Of a stretch of DNA of 64,000 bases, positions 38,703 to 48,459 are shown in pieces. Made by a program: the position numbers and the translations under genes. Each line of letters begins with the position of its first letter. The first letter of the stretch is position 1. A model generated the notes under the pieces. The model was not told the origin of the DNA and searched no databases. It was given only the letters and a program-made list of their open reading frames with translations. Source of the DNA: Streptomyces pactum (GTDB lineage Bacteria > Actinomycetota > Actinomycetes > Streptomycetales > Streptomycetaceae); NCBI RefSeq assembly GCF_002005225.1, contig NZ_CP019724.1, forward strand, positions 2,730,501-2,794,500. The letters are read 5' to 3'.

Positions 38703-40985
38703 GTGTCGAGCGCAGCCGAGCAGGAGGCGGTGGCCGGGAAACAGGCCGCCGCGGACGGGCACCCCGCCGTCGGGGTGAACGGCGCGCGGCGTGCCGCGTC
38801 GCCGCCCGCCGTGCCGGCCTGGCCGGGCACCCCGGTGCCGCTGGGCGCCCGGTACCGGACCGGACCGGACCAGGTGGCGGGCACGAACTTCGCGCTGTGG
38901 GCGGGCGGGGCGGAGGCCGTCGAGCTGTGCCTGTTCGACGAGCCGGGCTGCGGTGGCGGGGAGCGCCGGGTGCGGCTGACCGAGCTGACGCACGAGATCT
39001 GGCACGGCTTCGTGCCGGGCGTGGGCCCCGGGCAGCGCTACGGCTTCCGGGTGCACGGCCGCTGGGACCCGTGGACCGGCGCCCGCTGGAACCCGGCGAA
39101 GCTGCTGCTCGACCCGTACGCCCGCGCGGTCGACGGCGCCGAGGGCAACGACTACGGCACCCTGCCGCCCGAGGTGTACGGGCACGTCCGCGACTGGCCC
39201 CAGCAGCACGTGGCGGACACCGTGCGCGACGACCGGGACTCGGCGCCGTACGTCCCGAAGGGCGTCGTCGTCCACGACGGCGGACCCGACGACGAATGGA
39301 CGTACGACCGGCGGCCGAAGACGCCGTGGGCGGACTCGGTCATCTACGAGCTGCACGTGCGCGGCTTCACCAAGCTGCACCCGGGCATCCCCGAGGAGCT
39401 GCGCGGTACGTACGCCGGTCTGGCGCATCCGGCGGCGATCGAGCACCTGACGCGACTGGGCGTGACGGCGGTGGAGCTGCTGCCGGTGCACCAGTTCGCG
39501 CACGAGAGTCATCTCCTCGACCGCGGCCTGCGCAACTACTGGGGCTACAACTCCATCGGCTACTTCGCCCCGCACGCCGCCTACGCCGCGTCCGGCACCG
39601 CGGGGCAGCAGGTCGGCGAGTTCCGGCGGATGGTGCGCGCGCTGCACGCGGCGGGCATCGAGGTCATCCTCGACGTGGTCTACAACCACACGGCGGAGGC
39701 GGGCGAGCTGGGCCCCATGCTCTCGATGAAGGGCATCGACAACCGCGGCTACTACCGCCTCCAGCCGGACGCCCGCCGGTACGCCGACTACACCGGCTGC
39801 GGCAACACCCTGCACGTCGTCCAGCCGCACGTCCTGCGCCTGATCACCGACTCCCTGCGGTACTGGGTCACGGAGATGGGCGTGGACGGCTTCCGCTTCG
39901 ACCTGGCGGCGGCGCTGGCCCGCTCGATGCACGACGTCGACATGCTCTCCCCGTTCCTCGCGGTGATCGCGCAGGACCCGGTGCTGCGGCGGGTGAAGCT
40001 GATCGCCGAGCCGTGGGACGTCGGCTCGGGCGGCTACCAGGTGGGCGCGTTCCCGCCCCTGTGGACCGAGTGGAACGACCGGTACCGGGACGCGGTACGG
40101 GACTTCTGGCGGCACGCGCTGCCGGACGTGCGGGAGATGGGCTACCGCCTGTCGGGCTCCAGCGACCTGTACGCGTGGGGCGGCCGGCGGCCGTACGCGT
40201 CGGTCAACTTCGTCACCGCGCACGACGGCTTCACGCTCCGGGACCTCGTGTCCTACGAGCGCAAGCACAACGAGGCCAACGGCGAGGGCAACCGGGACGG
40301 CACGGACGACAACCGGTCCTGGAACTGCGGCGTGGAGGGAGAGACCGACGACGAGGACGTACGGGCGCTCCGGCGGCGCCAGCTCCGCAACCTGCTGACC
40401 ACGCTCCTGCTGTCGACCGGCGTGCCGATGCTGGTCGCGGGCGACGAGCTGGGCCGCACGCAGGGCGGCAGCAACAACGCCTACTGCCAGGACAACCGGA
40501 TCAGTTGGGTGGACTGGAGCCTGCTGGACGACCCTCAGTGGCGGCCCCTGTTCGAGCTGACCTCCCGGCTGATCGCGCTGCGCCACCGGCATCCGGTGCT
40601 GCGCCGCCGGGCCTTCTTCTCCGGCCGGGCGCATTCCGCGGACGGCCTGCGCGACCTGGCCTGGTTCACCGCCCGGGGCACGGAGATGACGGAGCGGGAC
40701 TGGTACGCGCCCGCCGCCACGCTCGGCATGTACCTCTCCGGGCGGGACATCCCGGGCCGCGACGAGCGCGGCGCCCCGATCGTCGACGACAGCTTCCTGG
40801 CCGTCCTGCACGCGGGCGAGGGGCCGGTCGGCTTCCTGCTGCCGGGGCCGCCGTGGGCGGAGCGGTACGAGGTGGTCGTCGACACCAGCCGGGAGCGGCA
40901 GGCGGACGCACCGGGCGGGACGCACCCGGCGGGGACGGAGATCACGGTGCCGGCGCGGGCGGTGCTGCTGCTGAAGGTGGGGTGA
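38703..40985 (+). CDS. glgX: Glycogen debranching enzyme GlgX
   Basis: 760 residues from GTG at 38703, seven bases after AGGAGG. It is a GH13 isoamylase-type enzyme that hydrolyses alpha-1,6 branches of glycogen. An N-terminal CBM48-like domain (TNFALWAGGAEAVELCLFDE) precedes the barrel: VVYNHTAE, DGFRFDLAAAL with nucleophile Asp400, LIAEPWDVG with acid Glu436, and FVTAHDGFTLRDL. The first 50 residues are a non-conserved Ala/Pro lead. It lies about 8 kb from glgP. Confidence 0.95.
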   Translation: MSSAAEQEAVAGKQAAADGHPAVGVNGARRAASPPAVPAWPGTPVPLGARYRTGPDQVAGTNFALWAGGAEAVELCLFDEPGCGGGERRVRLTELTHEIWHGFVPGVGPGQRYGFRVHGRWDPWTGARWNPAKLLLDPYARAVDGAEGNDYGTLPPEVYGHVRDWPQQHVADTVRDDRDSAPYVPKGVVVHDGGPDDEWTYDRRPKTPWADSVIYELHVRGFTKLHPGIPEELRGTYAGLAHPAAIEHLTRLGVTAVELLPVHQFAHESHLLDRGLRNYWGYNSIGYFAPHAAYAASGTAGQQVGEFRRMVRALHAAGIEVILDVVYNHTAEAGELGPMLSMKGIDNRGYYRLQPDARRYADYTGCGNTLHVVQPHVLRLITDSLRYWVTEMGVDGFRFDLAAALARSMHDVDMLSPFLAVIAQDPVLRRVKLIAEPWDVGSGGYQVGAFPPLWTEWNDRYRDAVRDFWRHALPDVREMGYRLSGSSDLYAWGGRRPYASVNFVTAHDGFTLRDLVSYERKHNEANGEGNRDGTDDNRSWNCGVEGETDDEDVRALRRRQLRNLLTTLLLSTGVPMLVAGDELGRTQGGSNNAYCQDNRISWVDWSLLDDPQWRPLFELTSRLIALRHRHPVLRRRAFFSGRAHSADGLRDLAWFTARGTEMTERDWYAPAATLGMYLSGRDIPGRDERGAPIVDDSFLAVLHAGEGPVGFLLPGPPWAERYEVVVDTSRERQADAPGGTHPAGTEITVPARAVLLLKVG

Positions 40986-41109
40986 GTCCGCCCGGCGGCC
41001 GGCTCCGCCCGAGATCGTCCCGGCCGGCGGCCGGCTCGGCCGATGACGGGCATGGCACCAGCGTCCCGGCGTGCGGGGGTGCGGCGCATCGGCCGACGCG
41101 CTCGAAGGC

Positions 41110-41131
41110 GCATCAGCCGATCGGCTGATGC
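41110..41131. promoter_or_regulatory. Perfect 22-bp palindrome upstream of the ABC exporter
   Basis: The half-site GCATCAGCCGA is followed immediately by its exact complement. A related GGCGCATCGGCCGA lies just upstream, around 41092. It is 70 bp before the exporter start and looks like an operator for a dimeric repressor, though no regulator gene is adjacent. Confidence 0.55.
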
Positions 41132-41201
41132 CCCCGTACGACCCCGGTGAGCTCGAAAACCCGGTGGGCACTGTCGGCGGTGAACCGTAGGCTCGCTGCT
41201 G

Positions 41202-43163
41202 ATGTCCACGACACCCGCCTCCGCCGAGCCCCCCACCGAGGACCGGTCCACCGTCCGCTCGCTGCTGCGGCTGTGGCCCTATGTACGGCCCGTGCGGGCG
41301 CGGTTGGCGACCGCCGCGGGCGTGGCGATCCTCGCCTCCTGCGTGGGGCTGGTGATCCCGCTGGTCCTGAAGTGGATGGTGGACGGGCCGGTCGCCGACC
41401 GCGATCCGTCCGGCGTGTGGCTCGGGGCGCTGTACCTGCTGCTCCTCGGGCTGGCGGAGGCGCTGCTGTTCGGGCTGCGGCGCTGGCTGGTGGCCCGGCC
41501 GCTGGCGGGCGTCGAGGCGGGGATGCGGGCGGACCTCTACCGGCATCTGCAACGGCTGCCGGTGGCCTTCCACGACCGGTGGGCGTCGGGGCAGTTGCTG
41601 TCGCGCGGGACGACGGACCTGATGCTGCTGCGCATGTTCCTCGCCTTCCCGCTGACGTTCCTGCTGGTCAACGGTGTGACGATTCTGGTCGGCGTGGGCA
41701 TCATGCTGGTCCAGGACTGGACGCTGGGGCTGGTCATCCTCGGGCCCGCCGTACCCGTGATGATCACCTGCGCGGTCTTCGAGAAGAAGTACTCGGCGGT
41801 GGCGCGGCGCGCGCAGGACCAGGTCGGGGATCTGACGACCGTGGTCGAGGAGAGCGTGCTCGGCGTCCGCGTCATCAAGGGCTTCGGACGGCACCGCAGC
41901 CAGGCCCGGGCGTTCCACGAGCTGTCGCACCGGCTGCGGGGGACGGAGCTGCGCAAGGCACGGTTGCTGGCGTCCATCTGGGCGGTCATCGTGACGCTGC
42001 CGGAGATCGCGATCGGGGCGGCGCTGGTGGTGGGGACGGTGCGGGTGGCGGACGGGTCGCTGTCGGCGGGGACGCTGGTGGCGTTCCTGTCCACAGCGCT
42101 GGCCCTGCGGTGGCCCGTCGAGTCGATCGGCTTCCTGCTGGCGATGAGTCAGGAGGCGGCCACGGCCACGGACCGGTACTTCGAGGTGATGGACGCGCGG
42201 GTCGAGTCGCCGGGGGTGGCGCGTGGGCCCGCGTCCGTGCCGGGGGACGGGTCCCGCGGCCCGGCGGTGCCGGGTGCCGCCGAGGCCCTTCCGGCACTGG
42301 CGGAGGCACGACGGCCCGCGGTCGCGGCGGGTGGCGGCGGTCTGCGGTTCGAGAACGTCCGCTTCCGTTACCCCGACGCACCCCCCGGCTCCCCGCCCCT
42401 CCTCGACCGCGTCGACCTGCACGTCCGCCCCGGCGAGTCGATGGCCCTGGTCGGGGCCACCGGCAGCGGCAAGACGACGCTGACCGCGCTCATCCCCCGC
42501 CTGCACGAGGTGACCTCCGGCCGGATCACGCTGGACGGTGCGGACATCACCGCCCTGTCCCGCGAGGAGCTGCGCTCCATGGTCGCCGTGGCGTTCGAGG
42601 AGCCCACCCTCTTCTCGGCCACCGTCGGCGAGAACGTGCTGATGGGGGCCGCCGACGGCGCCGGTGACGAGGAGCTGGGGCGGGCGCTCGCCGTCGCGCA
42701 GGCCGACTTCGCGTACGCCCTGCCCCAGGGCACCGGCACCCAGGTCGGCGAGCAGGGCCTGAGCCTTTCCGGCGGCCAGCGGCAGCGCCTCGCGCTCGCC
42801 CGGGCGGTGGTCGGCGGGCCGAGGTTCCTCGTCCTGGACGACCCGCTGTCCGCCCTGGACGTGCACACGGAGGCCGCCGTGGAGGCCGCCCTGCGGCAGG
42901 TCCTCGCGGACACCACGGCCCTGATCGTCGCCCACCGCCCGTCCACGGTGCTGCTCGCCGACCGCGTGGCGCTGCTCTCGGGCGGCCGGATCGCCGCCGT
43001 CGGCACCCACCAGGAACTGCTGCACGGCAGCGCCGAGTACGCCCGTCTGATGTCCGGACTCGACGGGAGCGCGGAATGCCGGGAAGCCCGGGGAGTCCAG
43101 GAACCCCGGGTCACCCGGGAAGCCCGGGAGATCCGGGAAGCCCAGGAAGGGGACGGCCGATGA
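41202..43163 (+). CDS. ABC exporter half-transporter A (degenerate Walker B)
   Basis: 653 residues. An N-terminal six-helix membrane domain (about residues 25-320) precedes the ATPase domain. Walker A is GATGSGKTT (Lys424) and the signature is a canonical LSGGQRQR. Walker B reads FLVLDDPLSALD, so the usual catalytic Glu is Asp547. About 35 residues of low-conservation linker separate the two domains. The C-terminus is a charged REARE-type repeat encoded by a GC-rich 9-bp repeat. The next gene overlaps by ATGA, so the two halves form one heterodimer. Substrate unknown. Confidence 0.92.
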   Translation: MSTTPASAEPPTEDRSTVRSLLRLWPYVRPVRARLATAAGVAILASCVGLVIPLVLKWMVDGPVADRDPSGVWLGALYLLLLGLAEALLFGLRRWLVARPLAGVEAGMRADLYRHLQRLPVAFHDRWASGQLLSRGTTDLMLLRMFLAFPLTFLLVNGVTILVGVGIMLVQDWTLGLVILGPAVPVMITCAVFEKKYSAVARRAQDQVGDLTTVVEESVLGVRVIKGFGRHRSQARAFHELSHRLRGTELRKARLLASIWAVIVTLPEIAIGAALVVGTVRVADGSLSAGTLVAFLSTALALRWPVESIGFLLAMSQEAATATDRYFEVMDARVESPGVARGPASVPGDGSRGPAVPGAAEALPALAEARRPAVAAGGGGLRFENVRFRYPDAPPGSPPLLDRVDLHVRPGESMALVGATGSGKTTLTALIPRLHEVTSGRITLDGADITALSREELRSMVAVAFEEPTLFSATVGENVLMGAADGAGDEELGRALAVAQADFAYALPQGTGTQVGEQGLSLSGGQRQRLALARAVVGGPRFLVLDDPLSALDVHTEAAVEAALRQVLADTTALIVAHRPSTVLLADRVALLSGGRIAAVGTHQELLHGSAEYARLMSGLDGSAECREARGVQEPRVTREAREIREAQEGDGR

Positions 43164-45034
43164 CCGCGCCCACGGCCACCGCGCCGGGCAGGGAACAGCC
43201 GGAGGGCGGGGACCCGGCCGCCGAGGCGGAGGTCCGCGCGGCCGACGACCTCTTCGACCGGGACGTCCTGCCCAGTCCGCCGGGCGCCACCGCCGCCCTG
43301 CTGCGCTCCCTGCTGGCACCCGGGAAGGCCCGCGTCGCCCTCACCACGTTCCTCCTGCTGCTCCAGCAGGCGGCGGTGCAGGCGGGACCGCTGCTGGTGG
43401 CGTACGCCATCGACCACGCCGTGCCTGCGCTGCGGGACGACGACCACGGTCCGCTGATCGCGGTGGGCGCCGGCTATCTGCTCTGCTCGCTGGGCGCGGG
43501 CGCGCTCCAGTACGCGTTCATCGCCGCCGCGGCCCGCGTCAGCCAGGACGTGCTGCTGGACCTGCGGGGCCGGATTTTCCGCCACGCGCAGGCGCTGAGC
43601 GTCGACTTCCACGAGCGCTACACCTCGGGCCGGCTCATCTCCCGCTCCACCACGGACGTGGAGGCGCTGCGCGAGCTGCTGGACGAGGGCCTCCAGGAGC
43701 TGGTGACGGTCATCCTGTCCTTCGTCTACATCGCGGCGCTGCTGCTCTGGCTGGACCTGGGCCTCGGCGGCGTCGCGGTGGCGTCGTTCGTGCCGCTGTA
43801 CGCGCTGGTGCGGTTGTACCGGCGGCGCGCGGGGCGGGTGTACCGCCGGCGGTCCACGGCGATCGCGGCGGTGATCGTGAAGTTCGTGGAGACGATGAAC
43901 GGCATCCGCCCGGTGCGCGCCTTCCGCCGGGAGGCCGCCAACGACGCCGAGTTCGCCGTGCTGAACCGGCGTCACGAGCGGACCAACGGCGACGCGCTGC
44001 TGGAGATGGCCCGTTATGTCGTCGGCTCGCGGCTGGTCGCCAACACGGCCGTCGCGGGGATCGTGCTGTGGGGCGCGTACCGGGTCGCGGACGGCACGCT
44101 GGCGCTCGGCGTGCTGGCCGCCGCCGTGCTGTACCTGCGGCGGCTGTACGACCCGATCGACCGGCTCGGCATGTTCCTCAACTCCTACCAGTCGGCGGCG
44201 GCCTCGCTGGAGAAGATCGCCGGTCTGCTGGCCCAGACGCCGTCCGTGCCCGAGCCGGCCGCGCCGAAGGAGCTGCCGCCGCCGGCGTCGGAGCACCCCG
44301 GGCGCGAGGTCGTCTTCGACGGGGTCGGCTTCGGCTACCGGACCGGCGGCGAGGTGCTGCCCCGCTTCGACCTGACGATTCCGGCCGGGCAGACGGTCGC
44401 CGTCGTGGGCTCGACCGGCGCGGGCAAGTCGACGCTGGCGAAGCTGCTCGCCCGGTTCTACGACCCGTCCGACGGGCGGGTCCTGCTGGACGGCACCGAT
44501 CTGCGCGACCTCGCCGTGCCCGAGCTGCGGCGCGGGGTGGTGATGGTGACGCAGGAGGCGTTCCTGTTCTCCGGCACGGTGGCCGAGAACATCGCGATCG
44601 GCCGCCCGGAGGCGACGCGGGAGGAGATCGAGCGCGCCGCGAAGGCGATCGGCGCCCACGACTTCATCGGCGCGCTGCCCGACGGCTACGACACCGACGT
44701 CCGCAAGCGGGGCGGCCGCATCTCCGCCGGGCAGCGGCAACTGGTCGCGTTCGCACGGGCGTTGCTCGCGGACCCGGCGGTGCTGATCCTGGACGAGGCG
44801 ACCAGCTCGCTGGACGTTCCCGGTGAGCGGGCGGTGCAGCGGGCGATGGCGACGGTGCTGAAGGGCCGTACCGCGGTCGTGATCGCGCACCGGCTCTCCA
44901 CCGTGGAGATCGCCGACCGGGTGCTGGTGATGGAGCGGGGCCGGATCGTGGAGGACGGTGTGCCGGCCGATCTGATCGCGGGTAGGGGCCGGTTCGCGGA
45001 CCTGCACCGGGCCTGGCGGGACAGTCTGGCGTGA
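43160..45034 (+). CDS. ABC exporter half-transporter B (degenerate signature)
   Basis: 624 residues from ATG at 43160; an in-frame ATG at 43076 with its own GGGAG site would add 28 collagen-like residues. The membrane domain is followed by Walker A GSTGAGKST, signature ISAGQRQL (residues 521-525) instead of LSGGQ, and Walker B LILDEATSSLD with catalytic Glu546. Combined with partner A, one ATP site is canonical (Glu546 plus LSGGQ) and the other is degenerate (Asp547 plus ISAGQ), as in TM287/288-type heterodimers. Confidence 0.92.
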   Translation: MTAPTATAPGREQPEGGDPAAEAEVRAADDLFDRDVLPSPPGATAALLRSLLAPGKARVALTTFLLLLQQAAVQAGPLLVAYAIDHAVPALRDDDHGPLIAVGAGYLLCSLGAGALQYAFIAAAARVSQDVLLDLRGRIFRHAQALSVDFHERYTSGRLISRSTTDVEALRELLDEGLQELVTVILSFVYIAALLLWLDLGLGGVAVASFVPLYALVRLYRRRAGRVYRRRSTAIAAVIVKFVETMNGIRPVRAFRREAANDAEFAVLNRRHERTNGDALLEMARYVVGSRLVANTAVAGIVLWGAYRVADGTLALGVLAAAVLYLRRLYDPIDRLGMFLNSYQSAAASLEKIAGLLAQTPSVPEPAAPKELPPPASEHPGREVVFDGVGFGYRTGGEVLPRFDLTIPAGQTVAVVGSTGAGKSTLAKLLARFYDPSDGRVLLDGTDLRDLAVPELRRGVVMVTQEAFLFSGTVAENIAIGRPEATREEIERAAKAIGAHDFIGALPDGYDTDVRKRGGRISAGQRQLVAFARALLADPAVLILDEATSSLDVPGERAVQRAMATVLKGRTAVVIAHRLSTVEIADRVLVMERGRIVEDGVPADLIAGRGRFADLHRAWRDSLA

Positions 45035-45218
45035 GGGCGCGAGGGCGAGCGGTCCGCATGGAGAGCCGTCGGGGGAGCCACCGGTGATCGACGCGTACGA
45101 GGATCCCGGCGCTCCGGACCGCCGGGGCGGCCGGCGTCACCTGTGGCGGCCGGCGGAACGGCGGTGGCCGTGATGTGGAAGGTCATGGAAGTGTTCGAAG
45201 GAGAGGAGCCGGGCAACG

Positions 45219-46070
45219 ATGCAGGCGTCGGGAGTCACACGTGCGGTGGCCGCGGCCATGTCGATCGCCTCGTCACTCGGCCTGCCGGCCGACGACGCGA
45301 TCGTTCTGCACGACTCGAACAAGCTCACGCTGCGTCTGCTGCCCTGTGACGTCCTGGCCCGGGTGGCGCCTGTGGCGGACCAGGTCGCGCGGTTCGAGGT
45401 CGGCCTCGCCCAGCGGCTCGCCGCAGCCGGGTGTCCGGTGGCCGCGCTCGACCCCCGGGTGGCGCCGCGCGTCCATGAGCGGGGCGGCTTCGTGGTCACG
45501 CTGTGGACCTACTACGAACCCGTGGCGCCGCGTGAGGTCCCACCGGCCGACTACGCCGACGCGCTCCGGCGGCTGCACGCCGGCATGCGCGAACTCGACA
45601 CTCCGACGCCGCACTTCACCGACCGGGTCGAGCAGGCTCGACGACTCGTGGCGGACCGCGACCGCACTCCGGCGCTCGCCGACGCGGACCGCGAGCTGCT
45701 CGGCGACACGCTCCGAGGCCTGCGGCGGGAGATCGGCGAGCGTGGTGACGCCGAACAGCTACTGCACGGCGAACCGCACCCGGGCAACGTGCTCACCACG
45801 GGGAACGGGCCGCTGTTCATCGACCTCGAGACGTGTTGCCGCGGGCCCGTCGAATTCGACCTCGCCCACGCGCCCGAAGAAGTCGGCGAGCACTATCCGG
45901 GTGTCGACCGGGAGCTGCTGCGCCGGTGCCGGCTCCTGGTGCTGGCGATGATCACCGCGTGGCGCTGGGACCGGGACGACCAGTTCCCCGACGGACGCCG
46001 ACTGGGCACGCGGTGGCTCGGCGAGATCCGCGCCGCACTCGACCGCGACGGCCCGGGCACCCACGGCTGA
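45219..46070 (+). CDS. APH-family phosphotransferase-like protein
   Basis: 283 residues from ATG at 45219. The kinase-like fold is recognised by LLHGEPHPGNVLTTGNGPLFIDLETCCRGPVEFDLAHAP. This carries the Brenner-type HGxxHxxN motif, with Glu at the position usually Asp, and the metal-binding IDLET. Family members phosphorylate aminoglycosides or small metabolites; most Streptomyces members are uncharacterised. The Asp-to-Glu change at the catalytic base position leaves activity uncertain. It follows the ABC exporter after 184 bp with no gene between. Confidence 0.78.
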   Translation: MQASGVTRAVAAAMSIASSLGLPADDAIVLHDSNKLTLRLLPCDVLARVAPVADQVARFEVGLAQRLAAAGCPVAALDPRVAPRVHERGGFVVTLWTYYEPVAPREVPPADYADALRRLHAGMRELDTPTPHFTDRVEQARRLVADRDRTPALADADRELLGDTLRGLRREIGERGDAEQLLHGEPHPGNVLTTGNGPLFIDLETCCRGPVEFDLAHAPEEVGEHYPGVDRELLRRCRLLVLAMITAWRWDRDDQFPDGRRLGTRWLGEIRAALDRDGPGTHG

Positions 46071-46392
46071 CCGCGGCTCTTCGGTGCGGCGGGCGGCGGG
46101 CTGCCCCTGCCGGGAACCACCACGCCGAAGCGTCCCTTCCGTATATCGAACGTGAACGCCCGGTCAACGAACCATTTCCGGCCAACTTCCTGACGCGCTC
46201 CTGACAGAAGGCGCGTTCTCCTGCCACTCTTCCCACGGCCGTTGTACAGCGCCCCCACACCTTCCTCACAGCGCTGCGCGGCGGTCAGCTCCTGGCACGT
46301 GGTTCTGCGTACCGAACCGGTACCGCCCGGCCGGCCCACCCGCCGACCGGTCTCCCCTGGCCGCGCGACCCGCGGCCGCGCAGAAGGAGTCA
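46071..46392. other. Upstream region of the M4 protease gene
   Basis: 322 bp without a gene. The run from about 46135 to 46210 is less GC-rich than its surroundings (CGTATATCGAACG, AACCATTTCC) and is the likely promoter region. I cannot assign -10/-35 boxes with confidence. Confidence 0.4.
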
Positions 46393-48435
46393 GTGTTGAG
46401 CAGCAGCACTCCCCACAGACGCACCTCCCACACCGCGTCCCGCACCACCCACCGCCGCGCCGCCGCCGTCGCCCTGGCCGGTGTCGCCGCGCTGATCGCC
46501 ACGGCGGTCCAGTCCGGCGCCGCCACCGCGGCGCCCCGGCCGGCCCCCGCCCCGGGCGCCGAGTCCGTCGAACTCACGCCGGCCCAGCGCGCCGAGCTGA
46601 TGCGCGACGCCGACGCCGCCAAGGCCGAGACCGCCGACGACCTGGGCCTGGGCGCCAAGGAGAAGCTGGTCGTGCGCGACGTCCTCAAGGACCGCGACGG
46701 CACCGTGCACACCCGCTACGAACGCACCTACGACGGTCTGCCCGTCCTCGGCGGCGACCTGGTCGTCACCACCGACTCCGGGAAGACCGAGCGGGTCGTG
46801 AAGGCCACCGCCAAGGCGATCGCACCGGCCACCGTGACGCCGAAGATCGCGGCCGGCAAGGCCGAACGGCAGGCCGTGTCCGCCGCGGAGGCCGCCGGCG
46901 CCGAGCAGCCCGAGGCCGACCGCGCCCCGCGCAAGGTGATCTGGGCGGCGAACGGCACACCGGTCCTGGCGTACGAGACCGTCGTGGGCGGCCTCCAGGA
47001 GGACGGCACGCCGAACGAGCTGCACGTGGTCACCGACGCCGCCACCGGCGCCAAGCTCCACGAGTACCAGGCGATCCACAACGGCACCGGCAACACGATG
47101 TACAGCGGGACGGTGACGCTGGGCACCGCGCGGTCCGGGTCGTCGTACACGCTGACCGACACCACGCGCGGCAACCACAAGACGTACAACCTCAACCGGG
47201 GCACCTCCGGCACCGGAACGCTCTTCACCGGCTCCGACGACGTGTGGGGCAACGGCAGCGCGTCCAACGCCGAGACCGCCGCCGCCGACGCCCACTACGG
47301 GGCCGCGCTGACCTGGGACTACTACAAGAACGTCCAGGGCCGGTCCGGTATCCGCGGCGACGGTGTGGGCGCCTACTCCCGGGTCCACTACGGCAACAAC
47401 TACGTCAACGCCTTCTGGTCGGACGGCTGCTTCTGCATGACGTACGGCGACGGTTCCGGCAACGCCAACCCGCTGACGTCCATCGACGTGGCCGCGCACG
47501 AGATGACGCACGGCCTCACCTCCAACACCGCGGGGCTCAACTACAGCGGTGAGTCCGGCGGGCTGAACGAGGCCACCTCCGACATCTTCGGCGCGTCCGT
47601 CGAGTTCCACGCGAACAACTCCTCCGACGTCGGTGACTACCTCATCGGCGAGGAGATCGACATCAACGGCGACGGCACGCCGCTGCGCTACATGGACAAG
47701 CCCAGCAGGGACGGCGCGTCCAAGGACTACTGGTACTCGGGGATCGGCAACGTCGACGTCCACTACTCGTCCGGTCCGGCCAACCACTTCTTCTACCTGC
47801 TGAGCGAGGGCAGCGGCGCCAAGACCATCAACGGCGTCAGCTACGACTCGCCGACCTCGGACGGCCTCCCGGTCACCGGCATCGGCCGCGCCAAGGCGGA
47901 GAAGATCTGGTTCCGCGCGCTGACCACCAAGTTCACGTCGACCACCAACTACGCGGGCGCCCGCACCGGCACCCTCGCGGCGGCCGGTGAGCTGTACGGC
48001 ACCGACAGCGCCGAATACAAGGCGGTGCAGGACGCCTGGGCCGGCATCAACGTCGGCGCGCGCTCGGGCGGCGGCGGTGGCGGCGGCACCTCCTTCGAGA
48101 ACGCCGCCGACGTGGCGATCCCGGACAACGGTGCGGCGGTCACCTCGTCGGTCGCCGTGACGGGCCGGGCGGGCAACGCGCCCGCGAACCTCCAGGCCGC
48201 GGTCGACATCGTGCACACCTGGCGCGGTGACCTGGTGGTCGACCTGCTGGCCCCGGACGGGACCGCGTACCGCCTGAAGAACTCCAGTTCGTCCGACTCG
48301 GCGAACGACGTGAAGCAGACGTACACGGTCAACGCCTCCTCGGAGTCCGCCAACGGCACCTGGAAACTGCGCGTCCAGGACGTGGCGGCCCGGGACACCG
48401 GGTACATCAACTCCTTCAAGCTCACCTTCCCGTAG
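46393..48435 (+). CDS. Secreted thermolysin-like M4 metalloprotease with P-domain
   Basis: 680 residues from GTG at 46393; the TTG two bases further has better spacing from AAGGAG and may be the true start. A long signal peptide ends near ATAAPRP. An FTP/propeptide region follows, then the catalytic domain with AAHEMTHGLTSN (zinc His369 and His373, base Glu370) and GLNEATSD (Glu393), the 24-residue thermolysin spacing. A poly-Gly linker precedes a C-terminal proprotein-convertase P domain ending NSFKLTFP. It is an extracellular neutral protease. Confidence 0.95.
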   Translation: MLSSSTPHRRTSHTASRTTHRRAAAVALAGVAALIATAVQSGAATAAPRPAPAPGAESVELTPAQRAELMRDADAAKAETADDLGLGAKEKLVVRDVLKDRDGTVHTRYERTYDGLPVLGGDLVVTTDSGKTERVVKATAKAIAPATVTPKIAAGKAERQAVSAAEAAGAEQPEADRAPRKVIWAANGTPVLAYETVVGGLQEDGTPNELHVVTDAATGAKLHEYQAIHNGTGNTMYSGTVTLGTARSGSSYTLTDTTRGNHKTYNLNRGTSGTGTLFTGSDDVWGNGSASNAETAAADAHYGAALTWDYYKNVQGRSGIRGDGVGAYSRVHYGNNYVNAFWSDGCFCMTYGDGSGNANPLTSIDVAAHEMTHGLTSNTAGLNYSGESGGLNEATSDIFGASVEFHANNSSDVGDYLIGEEIDINGDGTPLRYMDKPSRDGASKDYWYSGIGNVDVHYSSGPANHFFYLLSEGSGAKTINGVSYDSPTSDGLPVTGIGRAKAEKIWFRALTTKFTSTTNYAGARTGTLAAAGELYGTDSAEYKAVQDAWAGINVGARSGGGGGGGTSFENAADVAIPDNGAAVTSSVAVTGRAGNAPANLQAAVDIVHTWRGDLVVDLLAPDGTAYRLKNSSSSDSANDVKQTYTVNASSESANGTWKLRVQDVAARDTGYINSFKLTFP

Positions 48436-48459
48436 GCCCCGCGCGGGACCCCACGGTCA

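Noticed and set aside
38523..43319. A minus-strand open frame of about 1600 codons across glgX and the ABC genes
   Set aside because: It is antisense to well-supported genes, has no domains and mirrors their codon bias; it results from high GC.
46396..46398. TTG as the certain start of the M4 protease
   Set aside because: It has better spacing from the ribosome-binding site, but the GTG directly before it cannot be excluded, so the longer form was kept.
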